Shown here in pieces: positions 50,248-59,890 of a stretch of 64,000 bases of DNA. Below the pieces are notes generated by a model. That model saw only the letters and a list, made by a program, of their open reading frames with translations, was not told the DNA's origin and ran no database searches. Numbering within the stretch: the first letter of the stretch is position 1; each line of letters begins with the position of its first letter. This stretch comes from PALSA-505 sp036502085 (GTDB lineage: Bacteria; Actinomycetota; Actinomycetes; Streptosporangiales; Streptosporangiaceae): the NCBI GenBank assembly GCA_036502085.1, contig DASXZD010000043.1, positions 1-64,000 on the forward strand. Reading direction: 5' to 3'. A program made the position numbers and the translations under genes.

Positions 50248-50574
50248 GTGTTCGATCTATCCATCACCAAGCTCTTGGTGCTCGCCGTTATCGCACTGGT
50301 GATCTTCGGCCCGGACCAGTTGCCGAAGATTGCCTCCCAGGCCGGCAAGGTGCTCCGTGACCTGCGCCGGATGGCCGAGCAGGCCAAGGTCGACTTGACC
50401 GAAGGTCTCGGCCCCGAGTTCACCGACTTCGACGTGGCCGACCTGAACCCGAGGGCGTTCGTGCGCAAGCACCTGCTCGATGACCTCGACGACCTTGACC
50501 CCGCGGGACCCAGGCCGCGACCGCATCCGATGGACTCCGCCCGCCGGCCGCCGTTCGACATCGAAGCTACCTGA
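50248..50574 (+). CDS. tatB: Twin-arginine translocase subunit TatB
   Basis: 108 residues from the GTG at 50248, with GGAG upstream. An N-terminal membrane helix (about 5-20, SITKLLVLAVIALVIFGPDQLP) with the FGPxxLP hinge and an amphipathic helix (ASQAGKVLRDLRRMAEQAKVDL) are the TatA/B design. The length, acidic tail and sigE-linked position fit TatB (Rv1224). It receives folded Tat substrates with TatC. Confidence 0.92.
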   Translation: MFDLSITKLLVLAVIALVIFGPDQLPKIASQAGKVLRDLRRMAEQAKVDLTEGLGPEFTDFDVADLNPRAFVRKHLLDDLDDLDPAGPRPRPHPMDSARRPPFDIEAT

Positions 50575-50707
50575 GAGTAACTGGGGGAATCGGCACGGCC
50601 TGCGATGATGCGGGCTCTGGCCATCTTCGCCTCGCTGTCCATTACTGATTGTGACAGCGGCGTCATGGCCTTGGGCCCGGCAAAGAAGGGTTGCTCCGCC
50701 CGCCAGC

Positions 50708-51859
50708 TCAGCTGGGCATGATGCCGAGCTGGCGCCCGGCCAGCCCGCGGGCCCGGCGGCCCAGCCCGTGCGCGATCGCGGTGAGCTGCTGGCCGGCCGC
50801 GGAGTCCGGCTCGCTGAGGACCAGCGGCACCCCGTTGTCGCCGCCCTCGCGCAGCCGCAGGTCGATCGGCACCTGGCCGAGCATCGGCACCTCGGTTCCG
50901 GTGATCCTGGTCAGTGCCTCGGCCACCGCCGTGCCGCCGCCCGCTCCGAACACCTCCACCGGCTCCCCGCAGTGCGGGCAGGGCAGGTACGACATGTTCT
51001 CGATGACGCCCACGATGCGCTGGTGGGTCTGGGCCGCGATCGATCCGGCCCGCTCCGCCACCTCAGCCGAGGCGAGCTGCGGCGTGGTCACGACCAGCAA
51101 TTCGGCGTTGGGCAGCAGTTGGGCCACCGAGATCGCGATATCACCGGTGCCGGGCGGCAGGTCCATCAGCAGCACGTCCAGGTCGCCCCAGTAGACATCG
51201 GCGAGGAACTGCTGAAGCGCCCGGTGCAGCATCGGGCCGCGCCACACCACGGGCGTGTTGCCCTTGGTGAACATGCCCACTGATATCACCGAGATGCCGT
51301 GCGCCGAAGGCGGCATGATCATCTGTTCGACCTGGGTCGGACGGCCGGTGACGCCGAGCATCCGCGGCACCGAATGCCCGTAGATGTCCGCGTCCACCAC
51401 GCCGACCTTCTGCCCCTCGGCGGCCAGCGCCGCGGCGAGGTTGACGGTCACCGAAGACTTGCCCACCCCGCCCTTCCCGCTGGCCACGGCGAAGACCCGG
51501 GTCAGCGACTCCGGCTTAGCGAACGGGATCTCGGGCTCGGGACGGCCGCCCCTCAGCTTGCCCTGCAGCGTCTTGCGCTGCTCGGTGCTCATCACGTCGA
51601 GCTCCACCTGCACCCGGGACACGCCGTCGACCTTGCTCACCGCGGCCGTCACCTCGCGGGTGATCGTGTCGCGCATCGGGCAGCCCGCCACGGTCAGCCA
51701 GACGTCCACCCGGACCGTGCCGTCGGCCTTGATCTCGATGTTCTTGACCATGCCAAGGTCAGTGATCGGCCGGTGGATCTCCGGATCCTGGACGCCGTCC
51801 AGCGCTCTGGTGACCTGGTCGGAGGTAGGCGGCGGGTAGGTAACGGGGGCAGAGCTCAT
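50708..51859 (-). CDS. mrp: Mrp/ApbC iron-sulfur carrier ATPase
   Basis: 383 residues from the ATG at 51859. An N-terminal MIP18/DUF59 domain (about 8-90, VQDPEIHRPITDLGMVKNIEI and TVAGCPMRDTI) precedes the P-loop domain: SGKGGVGKSSVTVNLAAAL, DADIYGHSVPRMLG, MDLPPGTGD, and CPHC as the cluster-binding pair. It carries Fe-S clusters to target proteins. The place after tatB matches Rv1229c. Confidence 0.95.
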   Translation of the reverse strand: MSSAPVTYPPPTSDQVTRALDGVQDPEIHRPITDLGMVKNIEIKADGTVRVDVWLTVAGCPMRDTITREVTAAVSKVDGVSRVQVELDVMSTEQRKTLQGKLRGGRPEPEIPFAKPESLTRVFAVASGKGGVGKSSVTVNLAAALAAEGQKVGVVDADIYGHSVPRMLGVTGRPTQVEQMIMPPSAHGISVISVGMFTKGNTPVVWRGPMLHRALQQFLADVYWGDLDVLLMDLPPGTGDIAISVAQLLPNAELLVVTTPQLASAEVAERAGSIAAQTHQRIVGVIENMSYLPCPHCGEPVEVFGAGGGTAVAEALTRITGTEVPMLGQVPIDLRLREGGDNGVPLVLSEPDSAAGQQLTAIAHGLGRRARGLAGRQLGIMPS

Positions 51860-51965
51860 ACCTGTGATCCTAAGGCCGTGCTGCTGTAGCCGAGATCCTC
51901 GGCCCGTTATCGTCGGGCCGGCCGGATCGGCATCGAGGCCCAGATCGAGGACGCCGCCGGAGCCC

Positions 51966-52361
51966 CTAACGCAGCACGCCCCACTCGGTGAGCAGGTCCA
52001 GCAGGCCCTCGGTGAGCGGCAGCGCGGCCAGGCCGGCCGGATCGACCCATCCGGCGTCGGCGGCATCGTCGCCGGCCGCGAGCACGCCGCCGGTGACCGT
52101 CGCGCAATAGTCGCGGATGTCGAACACGACCCCTCCGGGGCCGGGCCTGCGCAGCGAGCCGGCCAGCCGCCCCGGCAGCACCGCCAGTCCCGTCTCCTCG
52201 GCGACCTCCCTGATCACAGCCTGCTCGTCGGTCTCGCCCGGCTCCACCCGGCCGCCCGGCAGCGACCACAGCCCGGCGCCGGGCTCGTGCCCCCGCTTGA
52301 TCAGCAGCAGCCGCCCGTCATCGCCGGATACGACCGCCCCCACGCACGCCACCAGTCTCAC
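51966..52361 (-). CDS. NUDIX hydrolase
   Basis: 131 residues from the GTG at 52361; the start is not certain. The Nudix box is complete: GGRVEPGETDEQAVIREVAEETGL (about 37-60; Gly-x5-Glu-x7-Arg-Glu-x2-Glu-Glu). It resembles the MutT/ADP-ribose group. The substrate cannot be inferred. A possible GTG further upstream overlaps the divergent DUF6758 gene. Confidence 0.9.
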   Translation of the reverse strand: MRLVACVGAVVSGDDGRLLLIKRGHEPGAGLWSLPGGRVEPGETDEQAVIREVAEETGLAVLPGRLAGSLRRPGPGGVVFDIRDYCATVTGGVLAAGDDAADAGWVDPAGLAALPLTEGLLDLLTEWGVLR

Positions 52362-52447
52362 CGCACTAGTACACCCTGAGTCTGGCTGCGGGCGAAGCGC
52401 AGGCGGGGGGTTGACTACGGCCGGGGCAAGAGTCACTGTGTGTAGTT

Positions 52448-53074
52448 GTGAGAGGGGCACCGACCTGCCCGCGGTGCGGGGCACACGTCAGGGAGCCGAG
52501 CGTTTGGTCCAGCGCCTGGCAGTGCGACGCGCACGGCCAGGTGGATCCGCTGGGCGCGGCGCACAGCCCGTCCCGCGAAGGGCTGGACGGACTGCTGCGC
52601 AACGTCGGCGTCCCGGTCTGGCTGCCCTGGCCGCTGCCCGCCGGATGGCTGGTAACCGGCTTCGCCGGCGCGGGGGACGAGCGGTCGGGAATGCGCGGCT
52701 GCGTGGTCGCGGTGTCCGGGCCCAACCCGGTCGGCGGCCCGGGTGACCTGCTGCTGGTCTCCGAAGAGCCGGGCGTAGGCCTAGGCGCCAGGCTGGCCGG
52801 CCTGGAAGGGCCCGATCCTGGCGACGGCTTCGCGACCGCGCAGCCGAGCGCGTTCGTCCGGTTCGGCAACCACGAGTTTCCGCTCTGGCACGTGGACGCG
52901 CCCGGCCGCGCCGCGTTCGCGGGCGAGATGATGGGCAACTGGCTGTGGGCCGTGCTGTGGCCCGACACCGCCGGAGTCTTGATGATCGAGCCGATTACCC
53001 TGCGTGACCTCCGCGACCCGGGCCAGCAACTCGACCTCCCTTTCGGTGCCCTGTCCCCGCACCTGCCGGGTTAG
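52448..53074 (+). CDS. DUF6758 family protein with N-terminal zinc ribbon
   Basis: 208 residues from the GTG at 52448. PTCPRCGAHV and WQCDAHG form a four-ligand zinc-ribbon-like start (Cys7, Cys10, Cys26, His29), followed by VGVPVWLPWPLPAGWLVTGFA and a conserved C-terminal WAVLWPDTAGVLMIEPITLRDLRDPG. It is a conserved actinobacterial unknown that precedes the PHP-domain gene. Confidence 0.8.
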   Translation: MRGAPTCPRCGAHVREPSVWSSAWQCDAHGQVDPLGAAHSPSREGLDGLLRNVGVPVWLPWPLPAGWLVTGFAGAGDERSGMRGCVVAVSGPNPVGGPGDLLLVSEEPGVGLGARLAGLEGPDPGDGFATAQPSAFVRFGNHEFPLWHVDAPGRAAFAGEMMGNWLWAVLWPDTAGVLMIEPITLRDLRDPGQQLDLPFGALSPHLPG

Positions 53075-53115
53075 GACCTTGGGCATACCCGGCTAACCTC
53101 CCTCGCGTACCATTG

Positions 53116-53967
53116 ATGATCGTGCGCATCGACCTGCACACCCACAGCAACGTCTCCGACGGCACCGATTCTCCGGCCGAGGTGATGCGGCGAGCCCGCG
53201 CGGCCGGACTGGACATGGTCGCGCTGACCGACCATGACACGGCGGCCGGCCATGCCGAGGCGCTCGCCGAGCTGCCGCCCGGCCTGACGCTCATCCCGGG
53301 GATGGAGCTGTCCTGCCGCCTGGACGGCCACAGCGTGCACATGCTGGCGTACCTGTTCGATCCCGACCATGAGGAACTGGCCGAGCAGTGCCGGCGGATC
53401 CGCGAGGACCGTATCCACCGGGCCGAGGCCATGGTCGCCCGGCTGGCCGAGCTCGGCACCGGAGTCACCTGGGAAGGGGTGTCCGCCATCGCCGGCGGCG
53501 GGGTGGTCGGCAGGCCGCACATCGCCCGCGCGCTCGCCGACGAGGGCGTGATCGACGAGCCGTCCCAGGCGTTCACCCGGGAGTGGATCGGGATGGGCGG
53601 CCGCGCCTACGTCGGCCGGTACGCGCTCGACCCGACCTGCGCGATCACGCTGATCCGTGCGGCCGGCGGCGTGCCCGTGCTCGCGCACCCGCGGGCAGGC
53701 CGGGACAGCTGGATGGTGCCCGATGAGACGCTCGCCCAGCTGGCCGGCCGCGGCCTGGCTGGCGTCGAGGTATGTCATCCAGAACAGGATTTTTCCGAAC
53801 GGAGCCGACTGAGCTCACTGGTCAGCGAGCTCGGCTTGGTGGCATCCGGCGGCAGTGACGATCACGGCACGCTGACCGGGCACCGGATCGGCTGTGAGAC
53901 GATCTCGCCCGAGTCTTATGAGAGGCTCGCCGGGCAGGCAAACGGCGCGGTCCCAGTCCAGGCGTGA
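53116..53967 (+). CDS. PHP-domain metal-dependent phosphoesterase
   Basis: 283 residues from the ATG at 53116; a TTG just before and a GTG at 53122 are alternatives. The metal site is DLHTHSNVSDGT, TDHDT, GMELSC, and the C-terminal GGSDDHG. It resembles the YciV/TrpH 3',5'-nucleotide or 5'-exonuclease family. The substrate is uncertain. Confidence 0.9.
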   Translation: MIVRIDLHTHSNVSDGTDSPAEVMRRARAAGLDMVALTDHDTAAGHAEALAELPPGLTLIPGMELSCRLDGHSVHMLAYLFDPDHEELAEQCRRIREDRIHRAEAMVARLAELGTGVTWEGVSAIAGGGVVGRPHIARALADEGVIDEPSQAFTREWIGMGGRAYVGRYALDPTCAITLIRAAGGVPVLAHPRAGRDSWMVPDETLAQLAGRGLAGVEVCHPEQDFSERSRLSSLVSELGLVASGGSDDHGTLTGHRIGCETISPESYERLAGQANGAVPVQA

Positions 53968-54095
53968 GCGGCTGACATCAGCGGGCCTTGCGCAGCAGGG
54001 AGGGAGCTGGTGGTTCCCGCTCAGTTCGCCGTGCACCTCACGGTCGCGCGGGAAGCCACCGGAGTTCCCGCCGAGTTCACCGCGGCAGGCGCGTC

Positions 54096-54698
54096 GTGAA
54101 GTTCTTCTGGGAGGTGTTCGTCACGCTGCTGGTGATCACCGATCCGCCGGGCACGGTGCCGGTGTTCCTCGGGCTCACCAGGGGGCTGACGGCGCGGGAC
54201 CGGAGCAGGCTGGCCTGGCAGGCCGCGGTGGTCGCGTTCGGGGTGATCGTGGCGTTCGCGCTGTTCGGCCAGTCGGTGCTCAGCTATCTGGGCGTGCAGC
54301 TGCCCGCGCTGCAGGGGGCGGGCGGGCTGCTCATGCTGCTGGTCTCGCTGCAGCTGCTGACCGGCAAGGCGGCCGAGCCGACCGAGCAGGAGATGGCCAC
54401 CGTCAACGTGGCCTTCGTGCCGCTCGGCACGCCGCTGCTGGCCGGGCCGGGCGCGATCGTGGCGACGATGCTGTTCGTGCAGCGGACGCACGACGGCGGC
54501 CAGGTGCTCGGGCTGGCCATCGCCATCATCGCGGTGGCCGTCGCGGCGTGGCTGGCGATGCGGTTCGCGTTCGTCATCCACCGGGTGCTCACCGACAATG
54601 GCGTCGAGCTGCTGACCAGGATTGCGGGACTGCTTCTCTCGGCCATTGCGGTAGAGCTTGTTGCCGAAGCTGTGCGAGCATTCGTCAAGCAAGGCTGA
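54096..54698 (+). CDS. MarC family membrane protein
   Basis: 200 residues from the GTG at 54096. Six hydrophobic helices; DPPGTVPVFLGLT near the start and PLGTPLLAGPGAI in the middle are the family signatures. MarC/UPF0056 proteins have no firmly known transport substrate. Its end is 31 bases before the MBL-fold gene. Confidence 0.9.
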   Translation: MKFFWEVFVTLLVITDPPGTVPVFLGLTRGLTARDRSRLAWQAAVVAFGVIVAFALFGQSVLSYLGVQLPALQGAGGLLMLLVSLQLLTGKAAEPTEQEMATVNVAFVPLGTPLLAGPGAIVATMLFVQRTHDGGQVLGLAIAIIAVAVAAWLAMRFAFVIHRVLTDNGVELLTRIAGLLLSAIAVELVAEAVRAFVKQG

Positions 54699-54729
54699 TC
54701 GCGGGGCCGGAAGGAAGGGTCGAGCCTGC

Positions 54730-55386
54730 ATGGACGCGCGGATCGATCAGGTGGAGACGTCGGGTGAGATCACCGAGGACGGCACCACTTACCCGATGCA
54801 CAACAACACCTGGCTGCTCGGTGACGACGACGAAGTGATCGTCATCGACCCTGGTCATTCGGCTGAAGCGGTGCTCGACGCGGTGGGCGAGCGTGAGGTG
54901 CTCGCGGTGATCTGCACGCACGCGCACCCGGATCACGTGGCCGCGGCGCTCGAGGTCGCGGAGCGGGATGAGGCCCCGGTCGGCCTGCACCCGAAGGATC
55001 TGCTGCTGTGGCGCGAGTCGCACCCGGAGGAGGAGCCTGTCATCGAGATGGCGGACGGCGGGATCTTCGAGGTAGCCGACGTCAGCCTTGAGGTGATCCA
55101 CACCCCGGGGCACACGCCCGGCTCGGTCTGCCTGTACTGCGAGGAACTCGGCGTGGTGTTCTCCGGCGACACGCTGCTGGCCAGCGGTCCCGCCCCGTAC
55201 TGCGGCGAGTTCCGTGACTTCGCCGGCCAGCTCACCGCGGTGGGGGAGAACCTGCTGACGCTGCCGGCCGACACCAGGGTGCTGCCCGGCCACGGCGAGG
55301 AGATCACCGTGGCGGCCGCGGAGAAGCAGTTCGACTCCTGGGTGACCGCGGGGCCAGACGGGCTGGCCGAGGTCGCCGGCGGCTAG
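54730..55386 (+). CDS. Metallo-beta-lactamase-fold hydrolase
   Basis: 218 residues from the ATG at 54730. Metal motifs: THAHPDH, HTPGHTPGS, FSGDTLL and LPGHGEE. The short glyoxalase II-like layout suggests a hydrolase of small thioesters or a related detoxifying enzyme; no catalytic specificity can be read. Confidence 0.92.
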   Translation: MDARIDQVETSGEITEDGTTYPMHNNTWLLGDDDEVIVIDPGHSAEAVLDAVGEREVLAVICTHAHPDHVAAALEVAERDEAPVGLHPKDLLLWRESHPEEEPVIEMADGGIFEVADVSLEVIHTPGHTPGSVCLYCEELGVVFSGDTLLASGPAPYCGEFRDFAGQLTAVGENLLTLPADTRVLPGHGEEITVAAAEKQFDSWVTAGPDGLAEVAGG

Positions 55387-55431
55387 CTGACGGCCGGCCG
55401 GACTGTCAGACCCTGCGCGTAGGAAGGGAAT

Positions 55432-56325
55432 GTGAACCAAGCCAGGCGCGGCGCCGGCCAGGGGGAGCAGCTCGGGCTGGACGGGATGCCGCAGCGGCTG
55501 TACACCTGCACGCCGACGCGGCTGAGCACGTGGCTGGACTGCCCGCGCCGGTACCGGATGACCTACCTGGACCGCCCGGCGCCGCCCAAGGGGGCGCCGT
55601 GGGGGCACAACAGCCTCGGCGCCAGCGTGCACACGGCCCTGGCGGCCTGGTGGCGGCTGCCGCTGGGAGGCAGGACCGTGCCCGCGGCGGGTGACCTGCT
55701 CGACCGCGGCTGGATCAGCCTCGGCTTCGCCAATGACGCGCAGTCCGCGCAGCATCGGCACCGGGCGCGGCGGATGGTCGAGGACTACGTGGCGCGGCTC
55801 GACCCGGCCCGTGAGCCGATCGGGGTGGAGCGCACGGTCGCGACCAGGACCGAGCGGATCGCGGTGTCGGGCCGGATCGACCGGCTGGACGAGCGGGCGG
55901 CCGAGGGGGGCGGCAGGGAGCTGGTCGTGGTGGACTACAAGACGGGCAGGCACGTGCTCACGGTGGACGACGCGCGTGCCTCGCTGCCGATGGCGCTGTA
56001 CGCGCTGGCCGCGCAGCGGGTGATGCGGCGGGCCTGCCGCCGGGTCGAGCTGCATCACCTGCCGACCCGCGCGGTGCTCGCCTGGGAGCACAGCGACGAG
56101 GCGCTGGCCCGGCAGCTGGGCCGGGCCGAGGACATCGCGGCCGAGTGCGCCGCGGCCGACGAGCAGTACTCCAGCGGGCTCGATCCGGCCGGCGTCGATC
56201 GCGTGTTCCCGCCGCGGCCTGGCTCCTGGTGCGGCTGGTGCGACTACCTGCAGCACTGCCCGGCGGGTGCCGCCGTGACCGAGCCGCGCAAGCCATGGGA
56301 CGGGCTGGCCGACCTTACCGGCTGA
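55432..56325 (+). CDS. RecB-family PD-(D/E)XK nuclease with Fe-S cysteines
   Basis: 297 residues from the GTG at 55432. LSTWLDCPRRYRMTYL supplies the first cysteine; GRIDRLDE then LVVVDYKTGR form the nuclease core (Asp, Asp-x-Lys). The C-terminal CGWCDYLQHCPAG completes a four-cysteine 4Fe-4S set as in AddB/Cas4-like nucleases. It is a stand-alone nuclease of actinobacteria, probably in DNA repair. It overlaps the convergent hydrolase gene by 11 bp. Confidence 0.9.
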   Translation: MNQARRGAGQGEQLGLDGMPQRLYTCTPTRLSTWLDCPRRYRMTYLDRPAPPKGAPWGHNSLGASVHTALAAWWRLPLGGRTVPAAGDLLDRGWISLGFANDAQSAQHRHRARRMVEDYVARLDPAREPIGVERTVATRTERIAVSGRIDRLDERAAEGGGRELVVVDYKTGRHVLTVDDARASLPMALYALAAQRVMRRACRRVELHHLPTRAVLAWEHSDEALARQLGRAEDIAAECAAADEQYSSGLDPAGVDRVFPPRPGSWCGWCDYLQHCPAGAAVTEPRKPWDGLADLTG

Positions 56326-57253
56326 CCGGGCTGACGGCTTCGGCGGTGTTCCAGAACGCGGTGAGCGCGCTGGCCGTCGTTTCCGGCGCCTCGACGGCGG
56401 GGGAGTGCGTCGCGGCCGGGATGCACAGGCGCTGCGCGCCCAGCCGTTCGGCCATCTCTTCCTGCACCGGGGTCTGCCACTTGTCGTCGTACTCCCCGTA
56501 CAGGACGAGGATCGGCGCGTCGAACGCCTCGGCGAGGTCGTCGGTCAGATCCTCGCAGCCGAGCAGCTGCCGGCCCATGGCGACCAGGCCGTCCGGGGAG
56601 CTGTCCAGCATCCGCCGTTCCAGGAAGGCCATGATGTGCGGCGGCGTGCCCTCGGCCCGGGCCTGCGGCGCCAGCTCAGCATCCCAGAGCCGCCTGACCT
56701 CGGCCGCCAGCGCACGGGTCCCGGCGGGCGGGAGCCGGTCGAGGATCGTGCCGAGTATGGCGGCCCACGGACCGGTGAGCTTGCCGGGGCCCGAGCTCAT
56801 CAGCGTGAGCGAACAGGCGTCCGCCTGCCCGGCGAGGATGGCATGCCGGGCCACCATGCCGCCGAACGAGTGGCCGAGCAGGTGCACGCCGGCCTGGTCC
56901 AGGCCTGCCGTCTGGCCTGCGGTCGGCAGGTCCGCCGCGATCGTGTCGGCGATGCAGCCGATGTCGGCGCCCAGCTCGGCGAGGCTGTAGGTCTCGGCCT
57001 GATCGGTGCCGCCGGTCTCGTACTGCCCGCGCATGTCGATCGCGACCGCCCGGCGGCCGGCCGCGGCCAGCTGGCGCAGGATCGGCAGGAAGTCTTCCTT
57101 GCTGCCGGTGAACCCGGGAATGAGCAGCGCGGGGCGGCGCTCGCACACTCCGGTGGCGGGCATCGCGTCGAGCGCGGCGAACAGGCCGCGCCTGGTCCGC
57201 AGGGTCAGCGGCCGCACGCCAGAAGGAATATCAATCGACCTGGGGGTACTCAC
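56315..57253 (-). CDS. Alpha/beta hydrolase
   Basis: 312 residues from the GTG at 57253. LLIPGFTGSKEDFL (oxyanion region), nucleophile elbow GHSFGG, acid in LVLYGEYDDKW, and His in AATHSPAVEAPE. The substrate is unknown. It is convergent with the RecB-like gene and follows the DEAD-box gene at a 75-bp distance. Confidence 0.9.
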   Translation of the reverse strand: MSTPRSIDIPSGVRPLTLRTRRGLFAALDAMPATGVCERRPALLIPGFTGSKEDFLPILRQLAAAGRRAVAIDMRGQYETGGTDQAETYSLAELGADIGCIADTIAADLPTAGQTAGLDQAGVHLLGHSFGGMVARHAILAGQADACSLTLMSSGPGKLTGPWAAILGTILDRLPPAGTRALAAEVRRLWDAELAPQARAEGTPPHIMAFLERRMLDSSPDGLVAMGRQLLGCEDLTDDLAEAFDAPILVLYGEYDDKWQTPVQEEMAERLGAQRLCIPAATHSPAVEAPETTASALTAFWNTAEAVSPVSR

Positions 57254-57328
57254 GGGGAGTCACCATACCCGTCGCGGCCCGCCGGGGACTGGGGGCCGCG
57301 ACGCGAACTGCCGAACCGGTGCCGGGCC

Positions 57329-58918
57329 TCAGCGGGCCTGGGAGCGGCCGCGTGCGGCATTCCGGGCCCCGCGCTCGGCGTCCTGAGTGCCGTTGCTGGC
57401 GTCCTTGGTGCCCTGGCTGGCCTGGCTGATGTCCTTGCCGCTGCGGGTGCGACGCCGGACCCTGGGCTTGCGGGTCCCGCTGCCGTTCTCGCGCGGTGCG
57501 CCCGCCTTCCCGCGCGCCGAACCGCCGGACCGGCCGCGCGGTGCGCCGTCCCGGCCGCGGGCGGATCTGATCCGCCCGGTCTCGCCAATGTTCTCGACCT
57601 CCTCGGCCTCCAGGCCGGCCCGGCCGCTCTGCCCGCGGGGCAGCCTGCCGGTGACCCCGGCCGGTATGCGCAGCGCGCCGTACAGCTCCTGCGACGTCGA
57701 GTAGGTCTCCGTCGGCTCGGGGAAGCCCAGGCCGAGGCTCTCGTCGATGAGCTTCCACCTGCGCATGTCGCGCCAGTCGACGAACGTGACGGCGATGCCG
57801 GTCCGGCCCGCGCGCCCGGTCCGGCCGGTGCGGTGCAGGTACGCCTTCTCGTCCTCAGGGCACTCGTAGTTCACGACGTGCGTGACGTCGTCCACGTCGA
57901 GTCCGCGGGCCGCCACGTCGGTGGCGACGAGCACGTCGACCTTGCCGTTCCTGAACGCGCGCAGCGCACGCTCGCGCTGCCCCTGGCCCAGGTCGCCGTG
58001 CACGCTCGCGACCGCGAAGCCGCGCGTCGCCAGCGCCTCGGCCACCTGGTCGACCGACCGCTTCGTCTGGCAGAAGACCATGGTCAGGCCGCGGTCGGTG
58101 GCCTGCAGCACCCGGGCGAGCACCTCGATCTTGTCGAGGTGATGGATGCGGAACACGTGCTGCTCGGTGTCCGGCGCGTGCTCGGGCTCGTCAGTTCCCT
58201 CGGCCCGGACGTGCACCGGCCGGTTGAGGTGGCGACGGGCCAGGGTGACGACCTCCTGCGGCATGGTCGCGGAGAACAGCATGGTCTGCCGCGGCTCGGG
58301 CACCAGCTTCAGGATGCGCTCGACGTCCGGCAGGAAGCCGAGGTCGAGCATCCGGTCCGCCTCGTCCAGCACCAGCGCGCTGACGCCGGAAAGGTTCAGG
58401 TGGCGCTGGCCGGCCAGGTCGAGCAGCCGGCCCGGCGTCCCGACCACGATGTCCACGCCGGCCCGCAGGGCGTCGATCTGCGGCTCGTAGGCGCGGCCGC
58501 CGTACACGGTCAGCACCCGGGCGCCGAGCCTGGCGCCGGCCAGCCGCAGGTCCTCCGCGACCTGGATGGCAAGCTCCCTGGTGGGCACGACGACGAGCGC
58601 CTGCGCCAGGTCGCCGGACTGCGAGTTACCGGACTTGGGCGCCAGCCGCTGCAGCAGCGGGATCCCGAACGCCAGCGTCTTGCCGGTGCCGGTCCTGGCC
58701 TGGCCGATGATGTCGTTCCCGCAGAGGCCGATCGGCACCGCCAGGGCCTGGATCGGGAACGTGGTCTTGATGCCCTTGTCCTCGAGAGCGCTGCAGATGT
58801 CGTCGATAACATTCAGCTCGCGGAAGAGGATGGCTTCCGGCTCGATCGGGGACGGGAGGAGCGGGAGTGATTGGGAATCTACCGTGCTGGAATCTACCGT
58901 GCCGGGATCTGCTGTCAT
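57329..58918 (-). CDS. DEAD-box RNA helicase (RhlE-like)
   Basis: 529 residues from the ATG at 58918. Q motif region TTFPIQALAVP, then ARTGTGKT, PTRELAIQ, VLDEADRML, SATMP, and HRTGRTGRAG are all present. The C-terminal 90 residues are Arg/Gly/Ser-rich and basic, as in RNA-binding tails of cold-shock helicases. It unwinds structured RNA in ribosome assembly or decay. The 267-bp leader holds two short hairpins. The neighbours match Rv3211 (rhlE) and Rv3210c. Confidence 0.93.
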   Translation of the reverse strand: MTADPGTVDSSTVDSQSLPLLPSPIEPEAILFRELNVIDDICSALEDKGIKTTFPIQALAVPIGLCGNDIIGQARTGTGKTLAFGIPLLQRLAPKSGNSQSGDLAQALVVVPTRELAIQVAEDLRLAGARLGARVLTVYGGRAYEPQIDALRAGVDIVVGTPGRLLDLAGQRHLNLSGVSALVLDEADRMLDLGFLPDVERILKLVPEPRQTMLFSATMPQEVVTLARRHLNRPVHVRAEGTDEPEHAPDTEQHVFRIHHLDKIEVLARVLQATDRGLTMVFCQTKRSVDQVAEALATRGFAVASVHGDLGQGQRERALRAFRNGKVDVLVATDVAARGLDVDDVTHVVNYECPEDEKAYLHRTGRTGRAGRTGIAVTFVDWRDMRRWKLIDESLGLGFPEPTETYSTSQELYGALRIPAGVTGRLPRGQSGRAGLEAEEVENIGETGRIRSARGRDGAPRGRSGGSARGKAGAPRENGSGTRKPRVRRRTRSGKDISQASQGTKDASNGTQDAERGARNAARGRSQAR

Positions 58919-59064
58919 GGCGGCTTGATCGTCGCCGTCCGGGAAGCTCGGTTCAGTAAGTGTCTGGGTGGTCAGGGCCTTCAGCCTCCATCGGTGCCCG
59001 CGGCTTCCGTATGAGCGCGGGGGTTGCGGTGAATCCGCAAGGTTCGGCCGTGAGGCCGACGTCT

Positions 59065-59070
59065 TATATA
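59065..59070 (-). promoter_or_regulatory. Possible -10 box for the DEAD helicase, with hairpins in its leader
   Basis: TATATA on the minus strand in a GC-rich context, about 147 bp before the helicase ATG. Downstream in the leader are TTGCGG/CCGCAA (59024-59029 with 59035-59040) and TCGGCC/GGCCGA (59044-59049 with 59054-59059). Long structured leaders are common in cold-induced helicase genes. Confidence 0.4.
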
Positions 59071-59185
59071 GACCAACACGACCCGGCATTACCACATTCC
59101 GGTCATGAGCCGCAGCCGAGTCTAGCAGGGCCATCGTCGCTGGCGCAGCGCCGCCAGCTGCGCGTCGCGTTGTTACGCTGCCGCT

Positions 59186-59851
59186 ATGACCGATAGTGCC
59201 CGCGAGCCTGCCGATTCGGGCGGCGTCGTCGACCTGCTGGGCATGCTGGCGTACGCCGAGCTTGTCGCGTTCTTCCGGCTTTCTGATGACGCGGCGCTGG
59301 CGCCGTCGCTGAACGACAAGGCGGCGCTGGGCCGGATGGCGGTGGCGGAGTTCTCGCATTTCGAGCGGATCCGCGCCGAGCTGGAGCGGCTCGGCGCCGA
59401 CGCGGACCTGGCCATGCAGCCGTTCACCGGGTCGATCGACGCGTTCCACGTCAGGACCGCCCCCGCGGACTGGCTGGAGGGCCTGGTCAAGGCGTACGTC
59501 GGCGACGGATTCGCCGCGGACTTCTACCGCGCCGCCGCGGAGGTGCTGGATCCGAAGCGCCGCGCCCTGGTACTCGAGGTGCTCGCCGACACCGGTCACG
59601 CCCAGTTCGCCGTCGAGCGGGTCCGCGCCGCCGTGGACGCGGACCCGGCGGTGGCCGGCCGGCTCGCCTTGTGGGCGCGCAGGCTGGTCGGCGAGGCGCT
59701 GAGCGAGGCCCAGCGGGTCGCCGCCGAACGCCCGCCGCTGGCCCGGCTGCTCGTCGGCAACGGCAGTCAGCTCGGCGAGGTGGGCCGGATGTTCGCCCGG
59801 CTCACCGACGCGCACATCCAGCGCATGCGCGCGCTTGGCCTGTCAGATTGA
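59186..59851 (+). CDS. Ferritin-like-fold protein (Rv3210c type)
   Basis: 221 residues. Four long helices with carboxylate/His sites LAYAELVAFFRL, AEFSHFERIRAEL, GDGFAADFYRAAAEVL and DTGHAQFAVERV fit a di-iron ferritin-like fold related to MiaE. It always accompanies the RhlE-like helicase in actinobacteria. The reaction is unknown. Confidence 0.85.
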   Translation: MTDSAREPADSGGVVDLLGMLAYAELVAFFRLSDDAALAPSLNDKAALGRMAVAEFSHFERIRAELERLGADADLAMQPFTGSIDAFHVRTAPADWLEGLVKAYVGDGFAADFYRAAAEVLDPKRRALVLEVLADTGHAQFAVERVRAAVDADPAVAGRLALWARRLVGEALSEAQRVAAERPPLARLLVGNGSQLGEVGRMFARLTDAHIQRMRALGLSD

Positions 59852-59890
59852 GGTCTGTCCGGTTAAGCGGTGCCCCCGTTGGAACGGTGG